Numbered from the stretch's first letter, positions 23,124-34,967 are shown. The stretch: 64,000 nucleotides of DNA from Pseudocitrobacter faecalis (GCA_003315335.1 QNRL01000005.1:362142-426141); one strand, 5' to 3'. Notes: a model not told the origin generated them from the sequence alone. A program made the numbers and translations.

Positions 23124-25829
23124 ATGCTAATCAATTTATTAACGAAAGTATTTGGTAGTCGTAACGATCGTACCCTGCGCCGTATGCGCAAAGCGGTCAC
23201 TGCAATTAACGCGATGGAACCGGAGATGGAAAAACTCTCCGATGACGAGCTGAAAGGCAAAACCGCGGAATTCCGCGCACGCCTGGAAAAAGGTGCCAGC
23301 CTGGAAAGCCTGCTTCCGGAAGCATTTGCCGTTGTCCGTGAAGCCAGTAAACGCGTCTTCGGCATGCGTCACTTCGACGTACAGCTGCTGGGTGGTATGG
23401 TGCTTAACGATCGTTGCATCGCAGAAATGCGTACCGGTGAAGGTAAAACTCTTACCGCGACCCTGCCGGCGTATCTGAATGCGCTGACCGGTAAAGGCGT
23501 TCACGTCGTAACCGTCAACGACTATCTGGCGCAACGTGACGCCGAAAACAACCGTCCGCTGTTCGAATTCCTCGGCATGACCGTGGGGATCAACATGTCT
23601 GGCCTGCCTGCACCCGCAAAACGTGAAGCGTATGCGGCAGATATTACTTACGGTACTAACAACGAATACGGGTTTGACTACCTGCGCGACAACATGGCGT
23701 TCAGCCCTGAAGAGCGCGTACAGCGTAAACTGCACTATGCGCTGGTGGATGAGGTCGACTCCATCCTGATCGATGAAGCGCGTACCCCGCTTATCATTTC
23801 CGGCCCGGCTGAAGACAGCTCGGAAATGTATAAGAAAATGAACAAAATTATCCCGCATCTGGTACGTCAGGACAAAGAAGACTCCGACACCTTCCAGGGC
23901 GAAGGCCACTTCTCTGTCGATGAGAAAGCGCGTCAGGTCAACCTGACCGAGCGCGGCCTGGTACTGATTGAAGAACTGCTGGTGAAAGAAGGCATCATGG
24001 ACGAAGGCGAGTCGCTGTACTCTCCGGGCAACATCATGCTGATGCACCACGTGACTGCCGCACTGCGCGCGCATGTGCTGTTCACCCGTGACGTTGACTA
24101 CATCGTCAAAGATGGCGAAGTCATCATCGTCGATGAACACACTGGCCGTACTATGCAGGGACGTCGTTGGTCTGATGGCCTGCATCAGGCTGTGGAAGCC
24201 AAAGAAGGCGTGGAGATCCAGAACGAGAACCAGACGCTGGCCTCCATCACCTTCCAGAACTACTTCCGTCTGTATGAAAAACTGGCCGGTATGACCGGTA
24301 CCGCCGATACGGAAGCCTTCGAATTCAGCTCAATCTACAAGCTGGATACCGTGGTGGTGCCGACCAACCGTCCGATGATTCGTAAAGACATGCCGGACCT
24401 GGTCTACATGACCGAAGCGGAAAAAATTCAGGCAATCATTGCAGACATTAAAGAGCGTACGGCTAATGGTCAGCCCGTCCTGGTCGGGACAATCTCCATC
24501 GAGAAATCCGAAGTGGTGTCTAACGAGCTGGTGAAGGCGGGCATCAAACATAACGTTCTGAACGCCAAATTCCACGCCAACGAAGCGGCGATTGTTGCTC
24601 AGGCAGGTTATCCGGCGGCAGTGACTATCGCCACCAACATGGCGGGTCGTGGTACCGATATTATGCTCGGCGGTAGCTGGCAGGCTGAAGTTGCCGCGTT
24701 GGAAAACCCAACCGAAGAGCAAATTGCGCAGATTAAAGCTGACTGGCAGGTACGCCACGACGCGGTGCTGGCGGCAGGTGGTCTGCACATTATTGGTACC
24801 GAGCGTCATGAATCTCGCCGTATCGATAACCAGTTGCGTGGTCGTTCGGGCCGTCAGGGCGACGCCGGTTCCTCTCGCTTCTACCTGTCGATGGAAGATG
24901 CGCTGATGCGTATTTTTGCCTCCGACCGTGTGTCCGGCATGATGCGTAAACTGGGTATGAAAGAAGGCGAAGCCATTGAGCACCCATGGGTGACCAAAGC
25001 GATTGCCAACGCACAGCGTAAAGTGGAAAGCCGCAACTTCGATATTCGTAAACAGCTGCTGGAATACGATGATGTCGCCAACGACCAGCGTCGCGCCATC
25101 TACACCCAGCGTAATGAACTGCTGGATGTAAGCGATGTTAGTGAAACCATCAACAGCATCCGCGAAGACGTGTTTAAAGCAACCATCGACGCTCATATTC
25201 CGCCGCAGTCGCTGGAAGAGATGTGGGACGTGCCTGGGCTGCAGGAACGTCTGAAAAATGACTTTGACCTCGACCTGCCGATCTCTGAATGGCTGGATAA
25301 AGAGCCGGAACTGCACGAAGAAACGCTGCGTGAGCGTATTCTGCAGAACGCTATTGAAGTTTATCAGCGTAAAGAAGAAGTGGTTGGTGCTGAAATGATG
25401 CGTCACTTCGAAAAAGGCGTGATGCTGCAAACCCTCGACTCCCTGTGGAAAGAGCACCTGGCGGCGATGGACTACCTGCGTCAGGGTATTCACCTGCGTG
25501 GTTATGCGCAGAAAGATCCAAAGCAGGAGTACAAACGCGAATCCTTCTCTATGTTCGCGGCGATGCTGGAATCTCTGAAATATGAAGTGATCAGCACGCT
25601 CAGCAAAGTACAGGTTCGCATGCCGGAAGAAGTGGAAGAGATGGAACAGCAGCGTCGTGAAGAGGCCGAGCGCCTGGCACAGATGCAGCAGCTTAGCCAC
25701 CAGGACGAAAATACCGCTGCCGCGCAGGAACTGGCTGCGCAAACGGGCGAGCGTAAAATTGGCCGTAACGATCCGTGCCCGTGCGGTTCCGGTAAAAAAT
25801 ACAAACAGTGCCATGGCCGTCTGAGCTAA
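23124..25829 (+). CDS. secA: Preprotein translocase ATPase SecA
   Basis: Motor ATPase that drives unfolded preproteins through SecYEG. It has 901 residues, the E. coli length. The Walker A motif MRTGEGKT lies near residues 102-109, the DEAD-type box [17 protein letters not shown] near 206, and the nucleotide-binding fold II motif GRSGRQGD near 574. The C-terminal zinc-binding SecB/lipid contact domain has ligands C885, C887, C896 and H897. It is paired with secM, which controls it. A strong terminator follows. Confidence 0.98.
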   Translation: MLINLLTKVFGSRNDRTLRRMRKAVTAINAMEPEMEKLSDDELKGKTAEFRARLEKGASLESLLPEAFAVVREASKRVFGMRHFDVQLLGGMVLNDRCIAEMRTGEGKTLTATLPAYLNALTGKGVHVVTVNDYLAQRDAENNRPLFEFLGMTVGINMSGLPAPAKREAYAADITYGTNNEYGFDYLRDNMAFSPEERVQRKLHYALVDEVDSILIDEARTPLIISGPAEDSSEMYKKMNKIIPHLVRQDKEDSDTFQGEGHFSVDEKARQVNLTERGLVLIEELLVKEGIMDEGESLYSPGNIMLMHHVTAALRAHVLFTRDVDYIVKDGEVIIVDEHTGRTMQGRRWSDGLHQAVEAKEGVEIQNENQTLASITFQNYFRLYEKLAGMTGTADTEAFEFSSIYKLDTVVVPTNRPMIRKDMPDLVYMTEAEKIQAIIADIKERTANGQPVLVGTISIEKSEVVSNELVKAGIKHNVLNAKFHANEAAIVAQAGYPAAVTIATNMAGRGTDIMLGGSWQAEVAALENPTEEQIAQIKADWQVRHDAVLAAGGLHIIGTERHESRRIDNQLRGRSGRQGDAGSSRFYLSMEDALMRIFASDRVSGMMRKLGMKEGEAIEHPWVTKAIANAQRKVESRNFDIRKQLLEYDDVANDQRRAIYTQRNELLDVSDVSETINSIREDVFKATIDAHIPPQSLEEMWDVPGLQERLKNDFDLDLPISEWLDKEPELHEETLRERILQNAIEVYQRKEEVVGAEMMRHFEKGVMLQTLDSLWKEHLAAMDYLRQGIHLRGYAQKDPKQEYKRESFSMFAAMLESLKYEVISTLSKVQVRMPEEVEEMEQQRREEAERLAQMQQLSHQDENTAAAQELAAQTGERKIGRNDPCPCGSGKKYKQCHGRLS

Positions 25830-25845
25830 GGTCTGATAAAAAAGT

Positions 25846-25875
25846 AAAAGGCGCAGAGATCTGCGCCTTTTTTTT
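25846..25875 (+). terminator. Rho-independent terminator of secM-secA
   Basis: AAAAGGCGCAGA pairs with TCTGCGCCTTTT across a GA centre and runs into eight T residues. It is a very stable hairpin 17 nt after the secA stop. Confidence 0.92.
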
Positions 25876-25887
25876 GGATGAGACAAT

Positions 25888-26286
25888 ATGAAAATACTGC
25901 AAATCGCCGTCGGCATTATTCGCAACGACGCGGGAGAGATTTACATTACCCAACGCGCCGCTGATGCTCACATGGCAAATAAATGGGAATTTCCGGGTGG
26001 TAAAATTGAAGCGGGTGAAACAGCCGAAGAGGCGATGATCCGCGAGCTTGAGGAAGAAGTTGGCATTACCGCCAGCGAGCCGCAGCTGTTTGATAAGCTG
26101 GAGTACGCGTTCCCCGATCGCCATATTACATTGTGGTTCTGGCTGGTGGAAAACTGGCAGGGTGAGCCGTGGGGAAAAGAGGGGCAACCGGGACGATGGA
26201 TCGCGCAGAATGCGCTGATTGCCGATGAATTCCCCCCGGCGAATGCACCGGTTATCGAAAAATTAGTACAAACCCCGCAGGCCTGA
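25888..26286 (+). CDS. mutT: 8-oxo-dGTP diphosphatase MutT
   Basis: Nudix hydrolase that removes 8-oxo-dGTP from the nucleotide pool and prevents A:T to C:G transversions. It has 132 residues, a few more than E. coli MutT. The Nudix box begins at GGKIEAGET and contains RELEEEVGI, with all catalytic glutamates present. The C-terminal tail (VIEKLVQTPQA) differs from E. coli but lies outside the catalytic core. It sits just after the secA terminator and may depend partly on readthrough. Confidence 0.95.
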   Translation: MKILQIAVGIIRNDAGEIYITQRAADAHMANKWEFPGGKIEAGETAEEAMIRELEEEVGITASEPQLFDKLEYAFPDRHITLWFWLVENWQGEPWGKEGQPGRWIAQNALIADEFPPANAPVIEKLVQTPQA

Positions 26287-26352
26287 TAAGCGCAGCGCAT
26301 CTGACATTGTGCATGTTAATTGTCGGATACGGCTTCGCCTTATCCGACGTAC
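26283..26352. repeat. REP-type palindromic element between mutT and yacG
   Basis: GTCGGATA (26322-26329) and TATCCGAC (26341-26348) form a REP stem with the usual GGCTTCGCC loop region. A second half-element, GCCTGATAAGCGC, overlaps the end of mutT at 26280-26292. It lies between the convergent genes mutT and yacG. Confidence 0.75.
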
Positions 26353-26371
26353 AGTTATGCGCGCAGAGTTA

Positions 26372-26563
26372 CTACGGGTTTTCACTCCAGTCGTCGCTAT
26401 CGGATAAGTCACCTGCGCTTGGAATGCGTTTCTCTTCTGCCGCCCATTCTCCTAAATCAATCAGCTGGCAGCGCTTAGAGCAAAACGGACGGTACGGGCT
26501 TTGCTCGCCCCAGACTACAGGTTTCTGGCAGGTGGGGCAGTTAACGATAGTTTCTTCAGACAT
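26372..26563 (-). CDS. yacG: DNA gyrase inhibitor YacG (zinc-binding)
   Basis: Small zinc protein known in E. coli to bind GyrB and inhibit gyrase. It has 63 residues, two fewer than E. coli. The four zinc ligands are in CPTC (C9, C12) and CSKRC (C28, C32). The C-terminal tail is acidic ([12 protein letters not shown]). It is the last gene of the coaE-zapD-yacG operon, 9 nt after zapD. Confidence 0.94.
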   Translation of the reverse strand: MSEETIVNCPTCQKPVVWGEQSPYRPFCSKRCQLIDLGEWAAEEKRIPSAGDLSDSDDWSENP

Positions 26564-26572
26564 AGTGTCTCC

Positions 26573-27316
26573 TTAGCAACAAGCCAGTTCGAAATCCAGA
26601 CGTTCAGGAATAACGCCATTCTCGCTATCCAGCGGCACAAAGCGGATGGCAAAGCGGCTCTTATGCCCGGAAATTTGCGGATAAAGCTGTGAGGAGAGAT
26701 CCAACTGTAAGCGCAGCAGATCGGCATCTTCACCGTTATCCTGGTAGAAGCCATTAAGGCTGGTCTGCTTGCGAAAAGGTGCGGAATTACGAATCAGATC
26801 GAGGATCAGATCCAGCGCCTGATTCAGCGGTTCAAGGCTGTTAAGCCAGAGTTCTACCTGTGCGTCGCGCTGCTGCTGTGGCGCATGGAGCCACATGTGT
26901 AGCGTCGGCAGATCGAAACTGCAACAGCCGCCAGGAATGCTTAAACGCTGACGCACAAGGGCAATGAGGCGATCTTCACGCAGGAATTGGCCGATACGCG
27001 GGGCGGCCATCAGAATGCTGCCGCTGTTTTTCAATTGCTGACGCACTGCATCAATGCGGTTCTGGTCAACGCCCGGCACTTCACTCCAGGCCTGCAATTT
27101 ACGTTGCTGGCGTTCCAGCTCTTTGAGCATCTCTGTGCGAACGTCGCCGCGTTCAAACACATCCAACAAGTCCCCTAAATTACGAAAAAAATGTAATGCG
27201 CTGGCGTGATCCGTGATGGGGAGTTGAGTACGAAGCTGCTGGTTAAGAAATTCAATACGCAGCCAGGTACGCATTTTTTCGTTCAGGGGGTGCTCAAAAA
27301 GGATGTGGGTGTGCAT
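26573..27316 (-). CDS. zapD: Cell division protein ZapD
   Basis: Z-ring-associated protein (formerly YacF) that bundles FtsZ filaments by binding the FtsZ C-terminal tail. It has 247 residues, as in E. coli. The start [20 protein letters not shown] and the end RLDFELACC are conserved, and [22 protein letters not shown] lies near residue 120. Its ATG overlaps the coaE stop by one base. Its presence near the dcw cluster follows the E. coli gene order. Confidence 0.95.
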   Translation of the reverse strand: MHTHILFEHPLNEKMRTWLRIEFLNQQLRTQLPITDHASALHFFRNLGDLLDVFERGDVRTEMLKELERQQRKLQAWSEVPGVDQNRIDAVRQQLKNSGSILMAAPRIGQFLREDRLIALVRQRLSIPGGCCSFDLPTLHMWLHAPQQQRDAQVELWLNSLEPLNQALDLILDLIRNSAPFRKQTSLNGFYQDNGEDADLLRLQLDLSSQLYPQISGHKSRFAIRFVPLDSENGVIPERLDFELACC

Positions 27317-27936
27317 TAAGGTTTTTCCTGTGATACAGCCTGTGCCGCGAGCTCAAGATAGCGTGCGTGAAGGCGGGCAACATCCGAAGCGATGGCTTCT
27401 GGTGTGCCGTTGTTATCAATGACGTCATCAGCCACCGCAAGCCGCTGTTCGCGTGTCGCCTGGGCGGCAAGTATATGCTCAGCATGCTCCCGCGACACCT
27501 GGTCGCGCTGCATGGTACGAAGAATTTGCGTATCGCGTGTAACATCCACCACCAGCACGCGATCGGCGCGGGAAGCGAGATTATTTTCCACCAGCAGGGG
27601 AACCACCCACAATACGTACGGGGAGGTGGCCTGCGCCATTTGCTGCTGGGTTTCTCGCTGAATAAGCGGGTGAAGCAGGGCGTTAAGCCAGGCTTTTTCA
27701 TCAGGGTTAGCGAAGATTCGCTCGCGTAAGACGCGGCGATTAAGTGCGCCATCCGGTGTCAGGGTTTGAGGGCCAAAGTGCTCCACAATGGCATCTAACG
27801 CCGGGGTTCCGGGTTCGACAACCTGACGGGCGAGGATATCGGCATCAATAACGTTAATTCCCAGGTGAGAAAATGCATCAGCGACGGTACTTTTGCCACT
27901 GCCAATGCCACCGGTTAACGCTACGGTATACGCCAT
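27316..27936 (-). CDS. coaE: Dephospho-CoA kinase CoaE
   Basis: Phosphorylates dephospho-CoA in the last step of coenzyme A synthesis. It has 206 residues, as in E. coli. The P-loop GGIGSGKST is at residues 9-17, and the lid and CoA domain follow with [12 protein letters not shown] near residue 117. It is the first gene of the minus-strand coaE-zapD-yacG operon and diverges from guaC over a 228-nt spacer. Confidence 0.96.
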   Translation of the reverse strand: MAYTVALTGGIGSGKSTVADAFSHLGINVIDADILARQVVEPGTPALDAIVEHFGPQTLTPDGALNRRVLRERIFANPDEKAWLNALLHPLIQRETQQQMAQATSPYVLWVVPLLVENNLASRADRVLVVDVTRDTQILRTMQRDQVSREHAEHILAAQATREQRLAVADDVIDNNGTPEAIASDVARLHARYLELAAQAVSQEKP

Positions 27937-28164
27937 TCCTGTGAATCCTGATGAGAATTGATTTGAAAAATCAATTGGTTAAAAACAAAACACTTCAGCG
28001 CCTTTTGGTGTGCGCTCATGTTCACCGAACTGATGGTAAATTTATAGGATTGTAGCGTAAAAAAAGTGAAAATCGCAGTCTTGCGAAGCCCTGATTAGTG
28101 CGTATGATAACGTTACTGGAGTTGTGCTCTTATAATTAATGCCATTAACCCCAGGAATCCGCAC

Positions 28165-29208
28165 ATGCGTATCGAAGAAGATCTGAAGTTAGGTTTCAAA
28201 GACGTTCTTATCCGCCCTAAACGCTCTACTCTTAAAAGCCGTTCCGATGTTGAACTGGAACGCGAATTCACCTTTAAACATTCTGGTCAACGCTGGTCAG
28301 GTGTGCCGGTTATTGCCGCGAATATGGATTCCGTGGGTACCTTTGCAATGGCAAAAGCGCTGGCGTCTTTCGATATTCTGACCGCAGTACATAAGCATTA
28401 CAGCGTGGAAGACTGGAAAGTTTTCGCTCAGAACGAATCCGAAGATGTGCTGAAGCATGTGATGGTGTCCACCGGCACGTCTGACGCCGATTTCGAAAAA
28501 ACCAAACAGATTCTGGCGCTGCACCCGATGCTGAATTTCGTGTGCATCGACGTCGCAAACGGCTACTCCGAGCACTTCGTTCAGTTCGTTGCGAAAGCGC
28601 GTCAGGCCTGGCCAACCAAAACTATTTGCGCGGGTAACGTGGTCACCGGCGAGATGTGCGAAGAGCTGATTCTGTCCGGTGCGGATATCGTCAAAGTGGG
28701 CATTGGCCCGGGTTCTGTTTGCACCACGCGTGTAAAAACCGGCGTCGGTTATCCGCAGCTTTCCGCAGTCATTGAGTGCGCAGATGCAGCGCATGGCCTT
28801 GGCGGTCAAATCGTCAGCGATGGCGGTTGTACGGTTCCGGGCGACGTGGCGAAAGCGTTTGGCGGCGGCGCTGACTTCGTGATGCTCGGCGGTATGCTGG
28901 CAGGCCACGATGAGAGCGGCGGCACCGTGGTAGAAGAGAATGGTGAAAAATTCATGCTCTTCTACGGCATGAGCTCTGAATCTGCAATGAAACGTCACGT
29001 TGGCGGCGTTGCGCAGTATCGCGCTGCGGAAGGGAAAACCGTTAAGTTGCCTCTGCGTGGCCCGGTAGATAATACCGCGCGCGATATTCTTGGCGGCCTG
29101 CGTTCAGCGTGCACCTACGTTGGGGCTTCTCGCCTGAAAGAGCTGACCAAACGCACGACCTTTATCCGCGTGCAGGAACAAGAGAACCGCGTGTTCAACA
29201 GCCTGTAA
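28165..29208 (+). CDS. guaC: GMP reductase GuaC
   Basis: NADPH-dependent reductive deamination of GMP to IMP, balancing purine nucleotide pools. It has 347 residues, as in E. coli. The TIM-barrel active-site loop [11 protein letters not shown] carries catalytic C186. The GMP phosphate site [28 protein letters not shown] is near residue 219. Start ATG at 28165 after an AGGAA site. It is monocistronic and converges on hofC across a perfect hairpin. Confidence 0.96.
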   Translation: MRIEEDLKLGFKDVLIRPKRSTLKSRSDVELEREFTFKHSGQRWSGVPVIAANMDSVGTFAMAKALASFDILTAVHKHYSVEDWKVFAQNESEDVLKHVMVSTGTSDADFEKTKQILALHPMLNFVCIDVANGYSEHFVQFVAKARQAWPTKTICAGNVVTGEMCEELILSGADIVKVGIGPGSVCTTRVKTGVGYPQLSAVIECADAAHGLGGQIVSDGGCTVPGDVAKAFGGGADFVMLGGMLAGHDESGGTVVEENGEKFMLFYGMSSESAMKRHVGGVAQYRAAEGKTVKLPLRGPVDNTARDILGGLRSACTYVGASRLKELTKRTTFIRVQEQENRVFNSL

Positions 29209-29214
29209 TGCTTT

Positions 29215-29239
29215 GCGCTGGCGCTTCCCGCGCCAGCGC
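29215..29239. terminator. Hairpin between convergent guaC and hofC
   Basis: GCGCTGGCGC (29215-29224) pairs perfectly with GCGCCAGCGC (29230-29239) around the loop TTCCC. It fills almost the whole gap between the two stop codons. T tracts are short on both strands, so termination strength is uncertain. Confidence 0.65.
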
Positions 29240-30442
29240 TTATCCCGCACCGCTAATTGCCTCTCCCAAATGAAATATCGGCAGATACATCGCCACCACC
29301 AGCGTGCCAATAATGGCGCCGGTCACCACCAGTAGCATGGGTTCCAGCAGTGATGTCAGATCTTCCGCTAGTTGATGCGTTTTCTCACTGTGATAGTCCG
29401 CCAGATTTTTCAGCATCTGATCCAGCGCGCCGGACGCTTCCCCGGTTCTTACCAGCTGAATACACAGCGGTGTGAAAACATGAACGTTTTCCATCGCCTG
29501 CCAGATGGGGCTTCCCTGCGATATGTCATGATGAAGTCTGCTAATGACGTCCCGCCAGAGCGGTTGAGTGACCGTTTCCCCGACGGTATCCAGCCCCTGT
29601 AAGAAGGCGATGCCCGCACTTTGCGTCAGTGAAAGTACGGTAAAAATGTGGCTCAGCATCTGCCCGCGCACCAGATTGCCCATCACCGGCAGAGAAAGCG
29701 CGACCTGCGCCTGAAACCGCTGCCAGCGGGGATTGGTTTTCAGTATTCTGCCGGGAAGAAAAGGCAGCGTCAGGAACAGCGCAATCCACCCGTAGTGCAG
29801 TTTAAAGGCATCCGCCATGTTCATAACGACTTGCGTGAGCATGGGCAGCGGCGTATTAAAGGTGCGATAAATCGCCGTAAATTCCGGCAGCACAAATCCC
29901 AGCATCGCCACTACCACAGCGATGGCCAGCAGCAATATGATGCACGGATAGCGCAGCGCTTTTTTCACCTTCTGCGTAATAGCCTGTTGCGCTTTTTGCT
30001 GCTGCGCCAGTGCGCGACAGCAGATATCCAGCTTGCCCGTTACCTCCCCGGTGCGGATCATCGCCAGATAGAGAGGGGGAAAAGCTTCCGGCCACTGCCG
30101 CAACCCGTCGGAAAGTGAAACCCCTTCCGTCAACCGTTGAGAGAGCGTGCCGAGCAAGGCCTGCCACTGTGGTACAGGATGCTGACGAGCCAGCATTTCC
30201 AGCCCATCCGAGAGCGTGAGCCCGGCTTGCAGCAGTGTCGCCAGCTGCTCGATAATTTCGCAGCGCCAGTTTGTGCGCCAGTACGACGTCCTGAGGGTAC
30301 AGCGGCGTAGCGCCAGCGCGGTAATACCCTGCTTCTGCAATAAAACCAGTGCCGCCGGGCGATTAGGTGCCCACAGCGTTCCATTCCTTTCTTCACCGTG
30401 ATGCGACAGGCCGCGCCAGCGCCAGAAGTGATTAGCCGCCAT
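29240..30442 (-). CDS. hofC: Type IV pilus inner-membrane platform protein HofC
   Basis: PilC/GspF-family polytopic membrane protein, the platform on which pilin subunits are assembled. It has 400 residues, as in E. coli HofC. It contains two GspF domains, each with the pattern of a cytoplasmic helical bundle followed by a hydrophobic segment (YPCIILLLAIAVVVAMLGFV in the middle, LLVVTGAIIGTLVVAMYLPI at the end). It overlaps hofB by 11 nt as the third gene of ppdD-hofB-hofC. The gene is intact; whether the pilus is expressed cannot be told. Confidence 0.94.
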   Translation of the reverse strand: MAANHFWRWRGLSHHGEERNGTLWAPNRPAALVLLQKQGITALALRRCTLRTSYWRTNWRCEIIEQLATLLQAGLTLSDGLEMLARQHPVPQWQALLGTLSQRLTEGVSLSDGLRQWPEAFPPLYLAMIRTGEVTGKLDICCRALAQQQKAQQAITQKVKKALRYPCIILLLAIAVVVAMLGFVLPEFTAIYRTFNTPLPMLTQVVMNMADAFKLHYGWIALFLTLPFLPGRILKTNPRWQRFQAQVALSLPVMGNLVRGQMLSHIFTVLSLTQSAGIAFLQGLDTVGETVTQPLWRDVISRLHHDISQGSPIWQAMENVHVFTPLCIQLVRTGEASGALDQMLKNLADYHSEKTHQLAEDLTSLLEPMLLVVTGAIIGTLVVAMYLPIFHLGEAISGAG

Positions 30443-31817
30443 GCGGAAGCCCCATCACGCGCAGTAACTCTTCCTGGGTTGTAAGCCCGCGCTCTACGGC
30501 CATACAACCGTTCTCAAACAGCGTTGTCATGCCCGCCAAACGCGCTTTCTGCACCAGTTCTTCGGTTCCGCGACCTGCGGCAATGGCGTGGCGCAGATCG
30601 TTGTTAAGCGGTAGGATCTCGAAGATCGCCGCACGCCCCAGATAACCGTGATAACAATGCTGGCAACCAGCCGCCTGCCAGTGCGGCAATGCGCGTGGCC
30701 AGAGCGCGCGGGGTAGCGGTGTTTCTACACCGTTTTTCTCCCGGCAGTGCGGGCACAGCTTACGTACCAACCGTTGGGCTACTACAAGCTGGAGCGCTGA
30801 TGAGATCATCCAGCGCGCCACGCCCATTTGTTCCAGGCGCACCAGCGTTTCAACGGTGGAATTGGTGTGCAAGGTAGAAAGCACCAGGTGCCCGGTTTGC
30901 GCGGCTTTGATGGCAATTTCTGCCGTTTCACCGTCGCGAATCTCGCCAACCATCACAATATCCGGATCCTGGCGTAACAGGGCGCGCAGTACGCTCTGAA
31001 AGGTCAAACCGGCACGAGGATTAATTTGCGTTTGATTCAGCCCTTCGATGGGGATTTCAACGGGGTCTTCCACGCTGCAAATATTGATGTCGCTGCGATT
31101 ACGTTGTTGCAAGGCACTATACAGTGTCACAGTTTTACCGCTGCCCGTCGGCCCGGTCACCAGGAGAAGCCCCTGGGGTTGATTGAGCGCATCAGCAAAC
31201 AGTGCCAGTTGATCGCCGCTCATACCGAGCTGATGGATATCCAGCGCCTGTTCAACATTGTGCAGCAGGCGCAGTACCACCTTTTCACCGTAACGACACG
31301 GCAGCGTGGCGATACGAAAAGAGACGGACTGACCGGCGAGCTCCACGGTAAATTGCCCGTCCTGGGGTATGCGACGTTCGGCTATATCAAGATTGCCTAA
31401 CACTTTCAGGCGTGCAGTGAGCGTTGCCGCCAGCGAAAGCGGTAGCGTAGAAAACACATGCAGCACGCCATCAACGCGTAGCCTGAGACGCAGGTGATGT
31501 TCACCCGGTTCAAAATGGATATCTGATGCGCGCTGCAGCAATGCCTGTTCCAGCGTGCGGTTCAGCAGATCGACCGCGCTGCGAGAATCATCATTGGCGG
31601 CAGGCTGGCTGGCGGTTGCTGTAAGCTGTAAGTGCTTATCCATCCTCTCCTGACTCCAGCACTCGATATCGACGCGTTTTTGTGTCGCAAAACGCAGGGC
31701 ATCCATCAGTTCATCCGATGGCGCACCGACAATGGCAATACTTAACACGCTCTGATCGTTGCTAATTAACTGGGCGTGATGTTTTTTACACAGCGCGAGA
31801 AGCTGATCCTGTTTCAT
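30432..31817 (-). CDS. hofB: Type IV pilus assembly ATPase HofB (GspE/PilB family)
   Basis: Secretion/assembly ATPase powering pilin polymerisation. The ATG at 31817 (MKQDQLLALC) follows a GGAGGC site and gives 461 residues, equal to E. coli HofB; a longer frame to 31856 is rejected because it runs into ppdD. Walker A GPTGSGKT is at residues 222-229, followed by the Asp box SVEDPVE, Walker B VGEIRDGETA and a His box (LSTLHTNS). Tetracysteine zinc site CPHC and CQHC lies near residue 380. It begins 13 nt after ppdD. Confidence 0.95.
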   Translation of the reverse strand: MKQDQLLALCKKHHAQLISNDQSVLSIAIVGAPSDELMDALRFATQKRVDIECWSQERMDKHLQLTATASQPAANDDSRSAVDLLNRTLEQALLQRASDIHFEPGEHHLRLRLRVDGVLHVFSTLPLSLAATLTARLKVLGNLDIAERRIPQDGQFTVELAGQSVSFRIATLPCRYGEKVVLRLLHNVEQALDIHQLGMSGDQLALFADALNQPQGLLLVTGPTGSGKTVTLYSALQQRNRSDINICSVEDPVEIPIEGLNQTQINPRAGLTFQSVLRALLRQDPDIVMVGEIRDGETAEIAIKAAQTGHLVLSTLHTNSTVETLVRLEQMGVARWMISSALQLVVAQRLVRKLCPHCREKNGVETPLPRALWPRALPHWQAAGCQHCYHGYLGRAAIFEILPLNNDLRHAIAAGRGTEELVQKARLAGMTTLFENGCMAVERGLTTQEELLRVMGLPHGG

Positions 31818-31830
31818 CGTCGCCTCCGGT

Positions 31831-32268
31831 TTACTGCGCATCGAAGCGGAAAACATCTTCGCAGGCCTGCTGAAGGGCGCTGTCGCTCTGAATGTTGCAA
31901 ACGCGAGTCCAGCCGGTCACGCCGTTGGCGTTATCCCAACCAGGCGTCATGGTGACCGACAGGCCGTTCAGGCTCTCCTGGCCGGTGAGAACAACCACGC
32001 CTTTGGCGATACTCATGCCAGAGACATAACGCGTGGTGGTGGGCGAGGGAATGCCGTTACTGCCGCCATCGCAACTGTTCAGCCCGCCGTGGTCGAGGGC
32101 GCACAGTTCAATGGCCGTGCGATAGGGGACGAAGGTTTGCAACATGTCGGTGAGCGCGGCTTTGCGCAGGTAGTTTTGGTACGCCGGGATCCCGATGGCG
32201 CTTAAGATGGCGATGATGCCGATCACCACCATCAGCTCGATAAGGGTAAATCCTTTTTGCTTTTCCAT
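31831..32268 (-). CDS. ppdD: Major prepilin PpdD
   Basis: Type IV major pilin precursor. The ATG at 32268 after GGAG gives 145 residues, one fewer than E. coli. The short leader MEKQKG ends at the prepilin peptidase site before F7, and FTLIELMVVIGIIAILSAIG forms the N-terminal assembly helix with the conserved E at mature position 5. Two disulphide-capable cysteine pairs (C near 60 and 71; C near 122 and 136) sit in the globular domain. It leads the ppdD-hofB-hofC operon. Confidence 0.95.
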   Translation of the reverse strand: MEKQKGFTLIELMVVIGIIAILSAIGIPAYQNYLRKAALTDMLQTFVPYRTAIELCALDHGGLNSCDGGSNGIPSPTTTRYVSGMSIAKGVVVLTGQESLNGLSVTMTPGWDNANGVTGWTRVCNIQSDSALQQACEDVFRFDAQ

Positions 32269-32434
32269 AATGCACTCCTGGTTGAGATGGCGGGAGTGTG
32301 TCAGAGCCGTGAAGCGGGTGCGAGGGGCAAAAATCAATTCAGGAAAGCGCGTTCCAGAGCGTTTTCATGCGTTGCAGAAGACGACATGAAAAATGGAAGG
32401 GGATGCGGAAAATGACTGGAGGGGATGTGCTTGT

Positions 32435-32459
32435 CCGGCCTGCACAGCGAGCAGGCCGG
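32435..32459. terminator. Perfect stem-loop after nadC
   Basis: CCGGCCTGC (32435-32443) pairs perfectly with GCAGGCCGG (32451-32459). It lies just beyond the nadC stop on the minus strand. There is no downstream T run, so it may be an attenuated terminator or an mRNA end-stabilising structure. Confidence 0.5.
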
Positions 32460-32469
32460 ATTGCGGGAA

Positions 32470-33423
<954 letters not shown>

Positions 33424-33450
33424 TCAGCACCACACATAAGGAGATCCAGC

Positions 33451-34014
33451 ATGTTGTTAGATGAGGGATGGCTGGTGGGCGCGCGTCATGTACCGTCGCC
33501 ACACTTTGACTGCCGCCCGGACGATGAAACCCCGTCATTGCTGGTTGTTCATAATATCAGTTTACCCCCTGGCGAATTTGGCGGCCCATGGATAGATGCG
33601 CTGTTTACCGGCACGCTCGACCCTGACGCCCATCCTTTTTTCGCCGAGATCTCCCATCTGCGCGTTTCTGCCCATTGTCTGATTCGCCGCGATGGGGAAA
33701 TTGTGCAGTATGTTCCTTTCGATAAGCGCGCCTGGCACGCGGGGGTGTCCGAATACCAGGGCCGCGAGCGCTGTAATGATTTTTCGATTGGCATTGAGCT
33801 GGAAGGCACCGATACGCTGGCCTACACCGATGTGCAGTATCAGCAACTGGCGGCGTTAACCCAGGCGCTGATAACGATTTATCCGGCAATCGCCGATAAT
33901 ATGGCAGGACACTGTGATATCGCACCCGTGCGCAAAACCGATCCGGGCCCGGCGTTTGACTGGGCTCGTTTTCGCGCACTGGTCGCCCCTTCGTCAGATA
34001 AGGAGATGACATGA
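33451..34014 (+). CDS. ampD: 1,6-anhydro-N-acetylmuramyl-L-alanine amidase AmpD
   Basis: Cytoplasmic zinc amidase that recycles anhydromuropeptides. In enterobacteria with an inducible ampC, loss of AmpD derepresses the beta-lactamase. It has 187 residues, a few more than E. coli. Zinc ligands are H34 in VVHNIS, and H and D in the C-terminal [22 protein letters not shown] follows TAAGGAG. ampE overlaps the stop by 4 nt. No ampC or ampR lies in this window. Confidence 0.96.
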   Translation: MLLDEGWLVGARHVPSPHFDCRPDDETPSLLVVHNISLPPGEFGGPWIDALFTGTLDPDAHPFFAEISHLRVSAHCLIRRDGEIVQYVPFDKRAWHAGVSEYQGRERCNDFSIGIELEGTDTLAYTDVQYQQLAALTQALITIYPAIADNMAGHCDIAPVRKTDPGPAFDWARFRALVAPSSDKEMT

Positions 34015-34865
34015 CGCTGTTTACCACGTTGCTGGTACTGATTGCCGAGCGTTTATTCAAGCTCGGCGAGCACTGGCAGCTCGACCATCGGCTGGAAGTG
34101 TTGTTCCGCCGTATCAAACGCTTTTCCTTTGCTGCCACACTGCTGATGACGGCGGTAGCGATGGTGGTGGTGTTTTTAATTCAGCGCGCGCTCGACGGGC
34201 TGCTGTTTAACGTGCCGCTGCTGGTGTTCTGGATTTTACTCGGCCTGCTGTGCATTGGCGCAGGGCGCGTGCGGCTGCACTATCACGCATACCTGAAGGC
34301 GGCATCGCTCAATGATAGCCACGCGCGTGATGCGATGGCCTGCGAGTTGACGATGATCCACGGCGTGCCATCGGGATGCGATGAGCGCGAGTTTCTGCGC
34401 GAGCTGCAAAATGCGCTGATGTGGATTAACTACCGCTTCTACCTTGCCCCGCTGTTCTGGTTTGTTGTTGGCGGCCCGTGGGGGCCGGTGCTGCTGATGG
34501 GCTATTCGTTCCTGCGCGCGTGGCAGTCCTGGCTTGCGCGTTATCAGACGCCACATCATCGTTTGCAGTCAGGTATCGATGCCATTTTGCATATTGTGGA
34601 CTGGATCCCGGTGCGGCTGGTGGGCGTGGTTTACGCGCTGCTTGGTCATGGTGAGAAGGCGCTGCCTGCGTGGTTTGCTTCGCTGGGCGATCGCCATACT
34701 TCGCAATACCAGGTGCTGACGCAACTGGCACAGTATTCGCTGGCGCGTGAGCCGCACGTTGACCGCGTTGAGACGCCAAAAGCGGCGGTATCGATGGCGA
34801 AGAAAACCTCGTTTGTGGTGGTGGTGATTATGGCGCTGCTGACCATTTATGGGACGTTGGTGTAA
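34011..34865 (+). CDS. ampE: Inner-membrane protein AmpE
   Basis: Polytopic membrane protein of the ampDE operon; the family is described as a possible sensor in beta-lactamase induction, but its biochemical activity is not established. It has 284 residues, as in E. coli, with hydrophobic segments near residues 44-62, 68-86, 150-170 and at the extreme C-terminus. It is translationally coupled to ampD through an ATGA overlap. Confidence 0.93.
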   Translation: MTLFTTLLVLIAERLFKLGEHWQLDHRLEVLFRRIKRFSFAATLLMTAVAMVVVFLIQRALDGLLFNVPLLVFWILLGLLCIGAGRVRLHYHAYLKAASLNDSHARDAMACELTMIHGVPSGCDEREFLRELQNALMWINYRFYLAPLFWFVVGGPWGPVLLMGYSFLRAWQSWLARYQTPHHRLQSGIDAILHIVDWIPVRLVGVVYALLGHGEKALPAWFASLGDRHTSQYQVLTQLAQYSLAREPHVDRVETPKAAVSMAKKTSFVVVVIMALLTIYGTLV

Positions 34866-34885
34866 GGATTCATGGAGTGGTGCGG

Positions 34886-34920
34886 GTAGCGCCGGATGCG
34901 CTGACGCTTATCCGGCCTAC
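34886..34920. repeat. REP element after ampE
   Basis: Inverted arms GTAGCGCCGGAT and ATCCGGCCTAC flank the loop. It lies between the convergent ampE and the GH43 gene and marks the edge of the accessory pair. Confidence 0.75.
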
Positions 34921-34967
34921 GGGGGGATTTGTCTGCCCGGTATGCGCGAGCGCTCCCGGGCAACGGC

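Noticed and set aside
24330..25925. 531-codon minus-strand frame opposite secA
   Set aside because: It crosses the secA terminator and mutT start and has no recognisable motif.
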